NCBI RefSeq assembly: GCF_027625995.1
Contig: NZ_CP115396.1
Location: 4,526,501-4,590,500, forward strand
DNA from: Hymenobacter yonginensis
GTDB taxonomy: Bacteria; Bacteroidota; Bacteroidia; Cytophagales; Hymenobacteraceae
Direction: 5' to 3'
DNA: 64,000 nt
Below, piece by piece: positions 51,506 to 60,016 of the stretch. How positions within the stretch are numbered: the stretch's first letter is position 1; each line of letters begins with the position of its first letter. The position numbers and the translations under genes were made by a program. Below the pieces are notes generated by a model. It made no database searches, was not told the DNA's origin, and saw nothing but the letters and a program-made list of their open reading frames with translations.

Positions 51506-51597
51506 TGTAGCATACGCTTTAGCTTGTGCCGTGGGCGGCCCGGAGCCAAGCTTCGGACGGAAAACTCAGCCGCTCACGGCACAAGCCAAAGTTCCGG
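51506..51597. repeat. Degenerate inverted repeat, TGTAGCATAGGC family (family D, copy 3)
   Basis: The left arm tgtagcatacgctttagctt (51506 onward) is intact. The right arm retains cacggcacaagcc (51575-51587), then decays. It starts four bases after the thiolase stop. Confidence 0.75.
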
Positions 51598-51607
51598 TAA
51601 CTGGTTT

Positions 51608-51692
51608 GTCATCCTGAGCGGAGCGAAGGACCTTATCACGCCAGCGCGAATCGTTACAACGCGATAAGGTCCTTCGCTCCGCTCAGGATGAC
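51608..51692. repeat. Long inverted repeat, TCATCCTGAGC family (family C, copy 2)
   Basis: Arms of 30 bp (51608-51637 and 51663-51692) are perfectly complementary. The unit is gtcatcctgagcggagcgaa plus ggaccttatc. The 25-base loop resembles that of the copy at 55558. Confidence 0.92.
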
Positions 51693-51743
51693 GGACGGTT
51701 GACGAAGATTTCCCCGCTGATCCGGGGTTTTCTTTTCGTGAAC

Positions 51744-51776
51744 TAGTCGGCAAGCATAACAAATTTTTGTATCTTT
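51744..51776 (+). promoter_or_regulatory. Promoter and probable MarR operator of the acyl-CoA dehydrogenase gene
   Basis: It matches 47023-47055 at 27 of 33 positions, including GCAAGCATAACA and the TGTAT-TTT end. TATCTTTC at 51770-51777 is the -7 element. The left half-site is TCGGC rather than TATGC, so the palindrome is weaker than before the MarR gene. The remaining part of 51503-51882 holds two repeats and no gene. Confidence 0.65.
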
Positions 51777-51882
51777 CGGTACGACAAAACAACGGGGCTT
51801 ACTTGCCGGTAAATAGTAGGTAAGCCGAGTAGTTTCTCTTCTTTTTGACTTCGAATTTTCCCACATCAACCCTCACCCGGTC

Positions 51883-53670
51883 ATGGAAGTAACCAACCAA
51901 CTTGTGAAAGGCGGCGAGTTTATCATCAAGGAAACCGACGCCCAGGACGTATTCACGCCCGCCGATTTTTCGGAGGAGCAGAACATGATGCACCAGACCG
52001 CTCTCGACTTCGTGGAGAAGGAGGTGACGCCGCTGCTGGACCGCCTCGATAACCACGAGGAAGGCCTCATGCGCGGCCTGATGGAAAAGGCCGGCGAGCT
52101 GGGCCTGTTCGGCGTGAGCGTACCCGAGCAATATGGCGGACTGGACATGGACTTCCCCACGTCGCTGCGCGTGACGGAGGGTGTGGGTGGTGGCCACTCG
52201 TTCCCGGTGGCCTTCGCGGCCCACACCGGCATTGCCATGCTGCCCATTCTGTACTTCGGCAACGAGGAGCAGAAAGCCAAGTACCTGCCCGGCCTCACCA
52301 ACGGCGAGCTGATGGGTGCCTACTGCCTCACCGAGCCCGGCTCCGGTTCCGACGCTCTGGGCGCAAAAACCAAAGCCATGCCCACCGAGGACGGCGAGCA
52401 TTACGTGCTCAACGGCCAGAAGATGTGGATTACGAACGGTGGTTTCGCCGACGTATTCATCGTGTTTGCTCAGGTGGACGGTGACAAGTTCACCGGCTTC
52501 ATCATCGAGAAAGAAACGCCCGGTCTGAGCCTCGGCAACGAGGAGCACAAAATGGGCATCAAGGGTTCTTCGACCCGCCAGGTGTTCCTGTCCGACGTGA
52601 AAGTGCCGAAATCGGCGGTGCTGGGCGAGATTGGCAAAGGCCACCTCATTGCCTTCAACATCCTGAACATCGGCCGCATCAAGCTGGCCGCGGCTTGCCT
52701 GGGTGCTACCAAAATGGCTTCCACGCTGAGCGTGAAGTACGCCAACGAGCGGGTGCAGTTCAAGCTGCCCATCAGCAAGTTCGGCGCTATCAAGTACAAG
52801 CTGGCCCAGCAGGCCGTGCGTATCTACGCCGTAGAATCGGCTATTTACCGCGCCGGCATGGACATCTACCGCATGGAGCAGGAGCTGCTCGGCAAAGGCC
52901 AGAGCCACAACGAGGCCCTGCTGGGTGCCGCCCGCGAGTTTGCCGTGGAGTGCGCCCTGCTGAAAGTGGAAGGCTCGGAAGTGCTCGACTACGTGGTGGA
53001 CGAAGGTGTGCAGATCTACGGTGGCTACGGCTTCTCGGCCGACTACCCGATGGACCGCGCTTACCGGGATTCGCGCATCAACCGCATCTTCGAGGGCACC
53101 AACGAAATCAACCGCATGCTGCTCGTGGACATGATCCTGAAGAAGGGTCTGAAAGGCGAGCTGGACCTGATGGGCCCGGCCCAGGCCGTGCAGCAGGAGC
53201 TGATGGCTATTCCGGACTTCAACCTGGAAGAAGAAACCGGCCTGTTCGCCGCCGAGAAAAAGACTATTGCCAAGCTGAAGAAGGCCATTCTGATGGTAGC
53301 CGGTACGGCCGTGCAGAAGTACATGAACTCGCTCGCCAAAGAGCAGGAAGTACTGATGAACATTGCCGACATGGCCATCAAGGTGTACACCGCCGAAAGC
53401 ACCCTGCTGCGCGTGGAGAAAGAAGCCGCCGCCAAAGGCGAAGAGGCCGTTTCGACGCAGATCGACATTGCCCGCGTGTACCTCTACGACACCGTGGATC
53501 AGGTAAACAAGTTCGGCAAAGACGCCATCGGCACCATGACCGAGGGCGACGAGCAGCGCCTGCTGGCCATGGGCCTGAAGCGCTTTACCAAAGCCGACCT
53601 CTACAACGCCAAGGAAGCCCGTCGTCGCATCGCCGACAAGCTGATTGCCGCCAACGAGTACGCCTACTAA
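51883..53670 (+). CDS. Acyl-CoA dehydrogenase
   Basis: 595 residues. An FAD enzyme catalysing the first step of beta-oxidation. GAYCLTEPGSGSDALGAKTK and NGQKMWITNGGFADVF are the FAD/substrate segments. The catalytic base is Glu404 in RIFEGTNEINR. A helical C-terminal extension of about 180 residues places it with the VLCAD-like group. It has a separate promoter that shares an operator-like element with the MarR gene. Confidence 0.94.
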   Translation: MEVTNQLVKGGEFIIKETDAQDVFTPADFSEEQNMMHQTALDFVEKEVTPLLDRLDNHEEGLMRGLMEKAGELGLFGVSVPEQYGGLDMDFPTSLRVTEGVGGGHSFPVAFAAHTGIAMLPILYFGNEEQKAKYLPGLTNGELMGAYCLTEPGSGSDALGAKTKAMPTEDGEHYVLNGQKMWITNGGFADVFIVFAQVDGDKFTGFIIEKETPGLSLGNEEHKMGIKGSSTRQVFLSDVKVPKSAVLGEIGKGHLIAFNILNIGRIKLAAACLGATKMASTLSVKYANERVQFKLPISKFGAIKYKLAQQAVRIYAVESAIYRAGMDIYRMEQELLGKGQSHNEALLGAAREFAVECALLKVEGSEVLDYVVDEGVQIYGGYGFSADYPMDRAYRDSRINRIFEGTNEINRMLLVDMILKKGLKGELDLMGPAQAVQQELMAIPDFNLEEETGLFAAEKKTIAKLKKAILMVAGTAVQKYMNSLAKEQEVLMNIADMAIKVYTAESTLLRVEKEAAAKGEEAVSTQIDIARVYLYDTVDQVNKFGKDAIGTMTEGDEQRLLAMGLKRFTKADLYNAKEARRRIADKLIAANEYAY

Positions 53671-53710
53671 ATCACGGATTTAGCCGGATTCATCGGATTT
53701 CACGGATTTT
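53671..53710. repeat. Short tandem CGGATT repeat (family H)
   Basis: Four approximate 10-base units, atcacggatt, tagccggatt, catcggattt, cacggatttt, begin at the base after the acyl-CoA dehydrogenase stop. Confidence 0.7.
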
Positions 53711-53770
53711 GTAGACGGTGCTGGCAGGCGCTTTCTGCGGGTCGTGAAGCCGATGAGAATCTGAGAAACC

Positions 53771-53810
53771 GCAAGCCGCTCCCGTTTCGGGGGCGGCTTG
53801 CTGCGTTTTA
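53771..53810 (+). terminator. Terminator after the acyl-CoA dehydrogenase gene
   Basis: A 13-bp stem gcaagccgctccc / gggggcggcttgc (one G-T pair), loop gtttc, then tgcgtttta. Confidence 0.72.
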
Positions 53811-53864
53811 GTCCGGTTGTCATTCCAACCGAAGGGAGGAATCTGGGTGAAGCTACCCGAACGG

Positions 53865-53964
53865 TGTATAGACGCAATATTTTGCGTCTCATCGTTGAAC
53901 GGTACCGTCAAACGATTGACATAGCAACATCAGCAACGACGAGACGCAAAATGTCGCGTCTCTA
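53865..53964. repeat. Inverted repeat, GAGACGCAAAAT family (family F)
   Basis: Arms at 53865-53896 and 53933-53964 (about 32 bp) pair with several mismatches. The inner unit ttttgcgtctc recurs inverted. A fragment resembling the TCATTCC subtype (ttgtcattccaaccgaaggg) lies at 53817-53836. No gene in 53671-54060. Confidence 0.8.
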
Positions 53965-54060
53965 CCTCGTTCTGGCGGCCTGAAAAACACGACTCAGCAC
54001 AACGCCGACGGCCGGGCTGCCGTTTGCTGATACATCTCCCACCTTCAACTCCCTCCAGCT

Positions 54061-55485
54061 ATGGCTAACGAACAGGTACAGGGTAAAGACTTTTACGAGA
54101 GCGTGCTGCGGTTTTACGACCACGCGGCCAGCTTCTCCAAGCTCGACCCCGGCATCATCGCCCAGATCCGGGCCTGCAACAGCATTTACAAGGTCAACTT
54201 CCCGGTGGAAGTGGATGGCCACGTGCAGGTGTTCGAGGGCATCCGGGTGCAGCACAGCCACCACAAGCTGCCCAGCAAGGGCGGCATCCGCTACAGCGTG
54301 TACGTGGATGAGGAGGAAGTAATGGCCCTGGCAACCCTGATGACCTTCAAGTGTGCCCTGGTGGACGTGCCCTTTGGCGGCGCGAAAGGCGGCGTGAAAA
54401 TCAACCCGCGTACTACGCCCGTCAACATCCTGGAGCGCGTGACGCGGCGCTACGCCACGGAGCTGATCAAAAAGAACCTCATCGGCCCCGGCATGGACGT
54501 GCCGGCCCCCGACTACGGCACCGGCAGCCGCGAAATGGCCTGGATTGCCGATACCTACCAGACCTTCAAATACGGCGACACCAATGCCCTGGGCTGCGTA
54601 ACCGGCAAGCCGGTAGGGCAGGGAGGCATCCGGGGGCGGACCGAGGCCACGGGCCTGGGCGTGTTCTACGGCCTGCGCGAGCTGCTGCTGGATGAGCCGA
54701 TGTTGGCCAAAGTGGGCCTGAGCAGCGGCGTGGCCGGCAAGCGTATCATCGTGCAGGGGCTGGGCAACGTGGGCTACTATGCGGCCAAGTTCTGCCAGGA
54801 AGCCGGCGCCCTTATCATCGGCATTGCCGAGCGGGAAGGCGGCGTATTCAGCGAAGCCGGCCTCGACGTGGAAGCCCTGTTTCAGCACCGTCAACAAACG
54901 GGCTCGGTGCTGGGCTTCGCCGGGGCCGAGGACGTGGCCGAGTCGCTGGATTTGCTGGAGCGGGAATGCGACGTGCTGATTCCGGCCGCCCTGGAAAACC
55001 AGATCCACGAAGGCAATGCCGACCGGATTAAGGCCAAAATCATTGCCGAAGGTGCCAATGGCCCCACCACCCAGGCCGCCGAGAAAATCCTGCTGGCCAA
55101 AGGCGTCATCATCCTGCCCGACCTTTACCTCAACGCCGGCGGCGTAACGGTGTCGTACTTCGAGTGGCTGAAAAACCTATCGAACGTGCGCTTCGGGCGC
55201 ATGGGCAAGCGGGCCGAAGAAGGTGCCATGCGCCGGCTGGTGGAAACCATTGAGCGCACCACCGGTAAAACCATAAGCCCCCAAGAACGCCAGCTCATCG
55301 TGCACGGTGCCGACGAAATCGACCTGGTGCATTCCGGCCTCGAGGACACCATGATTACCGCCTACCAATCCATCCGCAAGGTGATGGACGACGTGCAAGG
55401 CATCACCGACCTGCGCACCGCCGCCTTTTACAGCGCCATCGAGAAAATCGGCGTCAGCTACCAGTCCCTCGGCATCTTCCCGTAA
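54061..55485 (+). CDS. Glu/Leu/Phe/Val dehydrogenase (glutamate dehydrogenase-like)
   Basis: 474 residues. It interconverts an amino acid and its keto acid with NAD(P). The lysines Lys73 (PSKGGIRY), Lys97 (TFKCAL) and Lys109 (PFGGAKGGV) match the substrate-binding set of glutamate dehydrogenases. The Rossmann GLGNVG is at 233-238. Cofactor preference is not clear. It is bounded by a terminator at 55505 and has no recognised promoter box. Confidence 0.94.
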   Translation: MANEQVQGKDFYESVLRFYDHAASFSKLDPGIIAQIRACNSIYKVNFPVEVDGHVQVFEGIRVQHSHHKLPSKGGIRYSVYVDEEEVMALATLMTFKCALVDVPFGGAKGGVKINPRTTPVNILERVTRRYATELIKKNLIGPGMDVPAPDYGTGSREMAWIADTYQTFKYGDTNALGCVTGKPVGQGGIRGRTEATGLGVFYGLRELLLDEPMLAKVGLSSGVAGKRIIVQGLGNVGYYAAKFCQEAGALIIGIAEREGGVFSEAGLDVEALFQHRQQTGSVLGFAGAEDVAESLDLLERECDVLIPAALENQIHEGNADRIKAKIIAEGANGPTTQAAEKILLAKGVIILPDLYLNAGGVTVSYFEWLKNLSNVRFGRMGKRAEEGAMRRLVETIERTTGKTISPQERQLIVHGADEIDLVHSGLEDTMITAYQSIRKVMDDVQGITDLRTAAFYSAIEKIGVSYQSLGIFP

Positions 55486-55504
55486 GCCAACTGGAATATT
55501 CGCC

Positions 55505-55548
55505 CACAAAAAAGCCGCTTCTGAGCAATCAGAAGCGGCTTTTTTGTG
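55505..55548. terminator. Bidirectional terminator, 20-bp perfect stem
   Basis: cacaaaaaagccgcttctga pairs with its complement around gcaa. A and T tracts on the two sides serve the dehydrogenase gene and the convergent gene at 55656. Confidence 0.93.
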
Positions 55549-55557
55549 CAATAACCT

Positions 55558-55645
55558 TGTCATCCTGAGCGGAGCGAAGGACCTTATCACTACCGCACGA
55601 ACCGTTGCAACGTGATGAGGTCTTTCGCTCCGCTCAGGATGACAG
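55558..55645. repeat. Long inverted repeat, TCATCCTGAGC family (family C, copy 3)
   Basis: The arms run 55558-55590 and 55612-55645. The unit is gtcatcctgagcggagcgaa. The loop (cgcacgaaccgttgcaacg) is close to that of the copy at 51608 (cgcgaatcgttacaacg). Confidence 0.9.
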
Positions 55646-55655
55646 AGGAGAGAGG

Positions 55656-57107
55656 TTACTTCACCACAATCTTATTCAGCATGAGGGCTGCTGATTTTTT
55701 GCTGGGGCGGCTTACGCCGATGAGGGTCTTGGCATCCAGCCAGGCCGTGAAATCTTTCACGTAGGACGGGTTCTGGTCTGAGGCCACGTTCAGACCCAGG
55801 CCTTTCGGCTCCGATACCACGCCCGTCTGCACGTTCACGCGGCGCAGGTACAGGTCCGACTTGCTCTTGAGCTTCTCCCAGGTTACCACCTGCACCTCGG
55901 GCCCAAACACGGCCGCCCGGTAGCCAATGCTGCTGTAGCCTTCGGTGGCGGGGGCCACCTGGTCCTTGCCGATGATGCTGTGCCAGGTGGGCGACTGAAA
56001 CTCGTTGTAGCCGAACAGGTGCAGCTCGCGGGTGTGGCCGGGCGAGTCGTCGCCGCCCTCCTCGTACTTCTTCTCGGCCGCCACCACCAGCTGCTTGTCG
56101 TCGGTGAGGAGCAGGTCGGTGAGATACACGTCTTCCAGACGCTTGGCCGCGCTGCCGTTGGCCTTGTTGACTTCGGCCAGGTACTCGGGCGTGAACTTGA
56201 ACTCGGGCGCGAACTTCATGTCGCCCTCAGCCGAAAAGTCGAACTTCACCACCTTCAGGCTGTGGTACACGCCCGTTTCCCGCTCATTGCAGATGGCGGC
56301 GGCGTACAGCGTGTTATCGGGCAGCAGGCGGAAGCGGGCATCAAACACGTTCACCACCTTGCCCCCAAACACCCCGCCCACGGCCACCGACATCACCTTG
56401 ATGTCCTTGGTATCGTTGCGGTAGCGGCGGACAGCCAGCTTCTTCATCTCGTCGCTCACCAGCATCACGTACTGCGTACCGTCGTTGCCGACGCGCACCG
56501 TGGTGGAAAACAACGCGCCCTGGTCGCTGAAATCGTAGAGGCGGTCTTTAAGCTTGGTGAGCTTTTCGTCGTAGATGCTGGCGTTGATGCTCTTGATCTG
56601 GGTTTCGCGGGTGAGGTAGCGCCACGCCACCAGCTTGGTGCCATCCGGGGAGAAGGCCAGACCGGGGCGCCGGTCGCGGGCGCCGGTTTCGGTGAGCTTC
56701 TTCAGCGGGGCTTTCTGGCCATTACTCAACTCTATAGTCTGGGCCGACAGCGACTGTGCCGCTGCGGTCTTCTGGTAGATAACCACCGTCGCCTGCGAAG
56801 CGCCGCTGGTAAAGCCGTCGACGGCCTGGTCGGCAGTGAGGGGTAGCGAGGTGCTCCAGAGGCGCTTGAGGTCAGCATCGTAGCGCTCCACGGCGTACTC
56901 CGTAGCCGATTTGTGCGCCAGAATCAGGAAGCCCCCAGTGGCAAGGGCCAGGGTTTTTTGCGGGATCCGCTGGGTGTAACGGTCTTCGCTCTGCTCGGGT
57001 AAGTAGCTGAACGCCGCCGACTTTACCTTCTGCGCGTACCCTGTTTCCGGGCGTAGCAGGCTGCTGGCAGCAAGCAGGCTGGTTATCAGCGCGTATTTCA
57101 AATCCAC
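55656..57107 (-). CDS. Secreted protein of unknown function, probable beta-propeller
   Basis: 483 residues with a signal peptide ending TGYAQ. The rest has repeated beta-rich units (TLALATGGFLILAHKS, GLAFSPDGTKLVAWRYLTRE, VRVGNDGTQYVMLVSDEMKK, QLVVAAEKKYEEGGDDSPGH) that suggest a six- or seven-bladed propeller. No named domain. It has its own promoter box 54 bp upstream and lies after a family C repeat on its 3' side. Confidence 0.75.
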   Translation of the reverse strand: MDLKYALITSLLAASSLLRPETGYAQKVKSAAFSYLPEQSEDRYTQRIPQKTLALATGGFLILAHKSATEYAVERYDADLKRLWSTSLPLTADQAVDGFTSGASQATVVIYQKTAAAQSLSAQTIELSNGQKAPLKKLTETGARDRRPGLAFSPDGTKLVAWRYLTRETQIKSINASIYDEKLTKLKDRLYDFSDQGALFSTTVRVGNDGTQYVMLVSDEMKKLAVRRYRNDTKDIKVMSVAVGGVFGGKVVNVFDARFRLLPDNTLYAAAICNERETGVYHSLKVVKFDFSAEGDMKFAPEFKFTPEYLAEVNKANGSAAKRLEDVYLTDLLLTDDKQLVVAAEKKYEEGGDDSPGHTRELHLFGYNEFQSPTWHSIIGKDQVAPATEGYSSIGYRAAVFGPEVQVVTWEKLKSKSDLYLRRVNVQTGVVSEPKGLGLNVASDQNPSYVKDFTAWLDAKTLIGVSRPSKKSAALMLNKIVVK

Positions 57108-57160
57108 GGAAAAGTTGGGTTAAATGAAGAAATGAATGAAAGCCTGAAATATGTACTCTC

Positions 57161-57168
57161 CAAAGGTA
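57161..57168 (-). promoter_or_regulatory. Bacteroidota-type -7 box for the propeller-like gene
   Basis: Leftward TACCTTTG, an exact TAnnTTTG match, 54 bp before the ATG at 57107. Confidence 0.55.
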
Positions 57169-57467
57169 TCCAACTCCAGGCGCATGCCGTACACGCCCCA
57201 CAATCAGAAAAGCAGCCGGCTACCTGATAACGATTTGGTCATGCATCCATAACGCTGAGGTGGTCATTTACCGCACGTTTGTTTGTTTCCTTTGCGGAGT
57301 CGTCGGCCGGATCTTACGGTCGCCGGAAAAAAATAACCAGGTAGCAGAAACAAAAAAATGTGTTACCAGTCATTCACTCAACGGCTTTTAGAAATAACAG
57401 GCTAATTGAATTCTTTGAATATGTGGCAGATACGCGCTGCTGCTTAGCCTAATCGAGAATTTGGCCC

Positions 57468-57475
57468 TAACTTTG
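57468..57475 (+). promoter_or_regulatory. Bacteroidota-type -7 box for the small gene at 57516
   Basis: TAACTTTG, an exact match, 41 bp before the ATG. The 408-bp gap 57108-57515 holds this and the divergent promoter at 57161, is AT-richer than average, and shows no other gene or repeat. Confidence 0.55.
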
Positions 57476-57515
57476 TCACGCCGCGCTCTTACCAGCCGGA
57501 AAGCTACCCGTCAAT

Positions 57516-57752
57516 ATGAAATCTTTACTCCGTTTCTTTCTTCTCTTTGCACTCATCATCATTGGGAAATTTGCCAAAGAGCCCGCCGGCTTCTCTGACC
57601 TGACCAAAGCCATGCAGGCAATGGAAGGGGCTCCTATCAGCCCGGTATTGCTGCTGCAGAAGCCCAATGTCCAGACCGGTTCCCCGGCGGGGGAATTTGA
57701 GCTGTGGCAACCCACTTCCTCGACTGCTAATGCAGCAACCAGCTTTCAATAG
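57516..57752 (+). CDS. Small secreted or membrane-anchored protein of unknown function
   Basis: 78 residues. The first 18 residues, MKSLLRFFLLFALIIIGK, form a signal peptide or anchor. The rest is polar with Pro, Ser and Gln (PAGFSDLTKAMQAMEGAPIS, then VLLLQKPNVQTGSPAGEF). It has a promoter box 41 bp upstream and a terminator 9 bp after the stop, so it is a complete small transcription unit. No family recognised. Confidence 0.7.
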   Translation: MKSLLRFFLLFALIIIGKFAKEPAGFSDLTKAMQAMEGAPISPVLLLQKPNVQTGSPAGEFELWQPTSSTANAATSFQ

Positions 57753-57760
57753 AATTCGGT

Positions 57761-57787
57761 AAGCGACTTCAACAGTCGCTTTTTTTA
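57761..57787 (+). terminator. Terminator after the small gene
   Basis: A short stem agcgact / agtcgct, loop tcaac, followed by seven T. Confidence 0.85.
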
Positions 57788-57815
57788 TGCCCGTGCTGTT
57801 GGTTGTGGCTGCCAG

Positions 57816-59915
57816 CTAGCTGATTCGGCTCCAGTTCACGGCCGTAGCCGGCAGGCTCTCAATGTGGCGGCGGATGGCCTGGTTTTCGGGCTTCACCAAG
57901 TCGGGGTCTTCGGCCAGGATGGCCTGGGCGGCGGCGCGGCTTTCGCTCAGGATGCGGCCGTCTTTGGCCAGATCGGCAATCAGCAGGTCCAGCACACCGC
58001 TCTGCTGGGTGCCCATCAGGTCGCCGGGGCCGCGCAGTTTGAGGTCGATGTCGGCAATTTCGAAGCCGTTGTTGGTGCGCACCATTGTTTCGATGCGGGT
58101 GCGTGAATCCTTGCTGAGCTTGTAGCCACTCATCAGGATGCAGTAGCTCTGGTCGGCACCCCGGCCCACGCGGCCGCGCAGCTGGTGCAGCTGCGAGAGG
58201 CCGAACCGCTCGGTGCTTTCAATCACCATCACGGAGGCGTTGGGCACGTTCACGCCCACCTCAATTACGGTGGTGGCCACCATAATCTGGGTTTCGTTTT
58301 TTACGAACCGCTGCATCTCGGCATCCTTCTCGGCCGCGCTCATGCGGCCGTGCACGATGCTGATCTGGAACTCGGGGAAGGCGCGGGCCACGCTTTCGTA
58401 GCCGTCCATGAGGTCTTTGTAGTCGGCCATGGTTTCGCTTTCCTCGATGAGCGGGTACACGATGTACACCTGCCGGCCCAGCTTGATCTGGTCGCGCAGA
58501 AAACCGAATACCTTGAGGCGGTTGCTGTCGAAGCGGTGCACCGTCACGATGGGCTTGCGGCCGGCTGGCAGCTCATCAATCACCGACACGTCCAGGTCGC
58601 CGTAGAGCGTCATGGCCAGGGTGCGCGGGATGGGCGTGGCCGTCATTACCAGCACGTGCGGAATCACGTGGGGGTTTTTCTGCCAGAGCTTGGAGCGCTG
58701 CGCCACCCCGAAACGGTGCTGCTCATCCATGATGGTGAGGCCCAGGTTCTTGAACTGCACCACGTCTTCGAGCAACGCGTGGGTGCCCACCAGCATGTGC
58801 ATCTCGCCGGAGCGCAGCTGCTCGTGCAGCACGCGCCGCTCGGCGGTGCGGCTGCTGCCCGTGAGCTTCCCGATTTTCAGCCCCAGCAAATCAGCAAAGC
58901 CCTTCAGCCCCACGTAGTGCTGGTCGGCCAGGATTTCGGTGGGCGCCATCAGGCAGCTTTGCGCGCCGTTGTCGGCGGCCATGAGCATGCTGATGAAGGC
59001 CACGATGGTTTTGCCCGAGCCCACGTCGCCCTGCAGTAGCCGGTTCATCTGCTGGCCTGCGCAGAAGTCCTTGTAGATGTCATGGATGACGCGCTTCTGG
59101 GCCCCGGTGAGGTCGAAGGGCATCACGTTCTTGTAGAAATGCACCAGCGTGGGCACCTCTTTGAAGATCTGGCCGGCCAGCGTGACTTTGCGCTGGTCGC
59201 GCTGGCGCAGCAGCTTGAGCTGCACATAAAACAGCTCCTCGAACTTGAGGCGGAAGCGGGCTGTTTGCAACAGCTCGGTGCTCTGCGGAAAGTGAATCTG
59301 CTGGATGGCCGTGGCCTTGTCCATCAGCCCGAACTGCTGAATCAGGGCCGGCGACAGGGTTTCCTGCACGTGGGGCAGGGCAATCTTCAGCAAGTCGGCC
59401 ACCATGCGCATGATGGCCTTGCTATCGACGCGGTGGTAATTCTTGAGCTTCTCGGAGGTGTTGTATACTGGCTGCAGGTAGCTCTGGCCGGCTTTCTGCT
59501 CGGTTATTTCCTCCATCTCCGGGTGCGCCATCTGGGGGCGACCGTTGAACATGGTGGGCTTGCCGAATACGATGTACTCCTGGTGGTTTTTAATCACCTT
59601 TTCCAGGTAGTTCACGCCTTTAAACCACACGAGCTCCAGCTCGCCACTGGCGTCGGCTACTTTGGCTACCATGCGCTTCTTGGGGCCTTCGCCCACCACC
59701 TCGCGGTTGCGCAGAATGCCTTTCACCTGCACAAACGGCAGGTCATCGTGCAGGTCGCAGATGTTATAGAACTGGGTACGGTCGAGGTAGCGGAACGGGT
59801 AGCGCTGGATCAGGTCGCCGTACGTGAACAGGTTCAGTTCCTTTTGCAGCAGCTGGGCCCGTTGCAGGCCCACGCCCCGCAGGTACTCTAGTTTGGTCTG
59901 AAAGAAGTTGGTCAT
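57816..59915 (-). CDS. recG: ATP-dependent DNA helicase RecG
   Basis: 699 residues. It remodels stalled forks and branched DNA. An N-terminal wedge/OB domain (FPFVQVKGILRNREVVG-like region, about 60-150) leads to the helicase core with LLQGDVGSGKT (Lys302), IMDEQHRFG, VMTATPIPRTL and the late QLRGRVGRG motif. The start at 59915 (MTNFFQTKLEYLRG) fits the family. The longer frame reads through a period-7 repeat and is rejected. Confidence 0.95.
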   Translation of the reverse strand: MTNFFQTKLEYLRGVGLQRAQLLQKELNLFTYGDLIQRYPFRYLDRTQFYNICDLHDDLPFVQVKGILRNREVVGEGPKKRMVAKVADASGELELVWFKGVNYLEKVIKNHQEYIVFGKPTMFNGRPQMAHPEMEEITEQKAGQSYLQPVYNTSEKLKNYHRVDSKAIMRMVADLLKIALPHVQETLSPALIQQFGLMDKATAIQQIHFPQSTELLQTARFRLKFEELFYVQLKLLRQRDQRKVTLAGQIFKEVPTLVHFYKNVMPFDLTGAQKRVIHDIYKDFCAGQQMNRLLQGDVGSGKTIVAFISMLMAADNGAQSCLMAPTEILADQHYVGLKGFADLLGLKIGKLTGSSRTAERRVLHEQLRSGEMHMLVGTHALLEDVVQFKNLGLTIMDEQHRFGVAQRSKLWQKNPHVIPHVLVMTATPIPRTLAMTLYGDLDVSVIDELPAGRKPIVTVHRFDSNRLKVFGFLRDQIKLGRQVYIVYPLIEESETMADYKDLMDGYESVARAFPEFQISIVHGRMSAAEKDAEMQRFVKNETQIMVATTVIEVGVNVPNASVMVIESTERFGLSQLHQLRGRVGRGADQSYCILMSGYKLSKDSRTRIETMVRTNNGFEIADIDLKLRGPGDLMGTQQSGVLDLLIADLAKDGRILSESRAAAQAILAEDPDLVKPENQAIRRHIESLPATAVNWSRIS

Positions 59916-59920
59916 AAAAG

Positions 59921-60009
59921 AGCTGCAAGCCACAAGCTGCAAGTCGTAAGCTGCAGGCCACAAGCTTTCAAGATGGGTGCTTGTAGCTTGCCGCTTACGG
60001 TTTGCTGCT
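59921..60009. repeat. Period-7 inverted repeat (family B, copy 2)
   Basis: Left arm in steps of 7: gctgcaa, gccacaa, gctgcaa, gtcgtaa, gctgcag, gccacaa. Right arm: ttgtagc, ttgccgc, ttacggt, ttgctgc. It fills the gap between the gldD stop and the recG start. Confidence 0.78.
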
Positions 60010-60016
60010 AATCAAC

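Noticed and set aside
59916-59963. A longer recG start at 59963
   Set aside because: The extra codons are translated from the period-7 repeat; the family start is at 59915.
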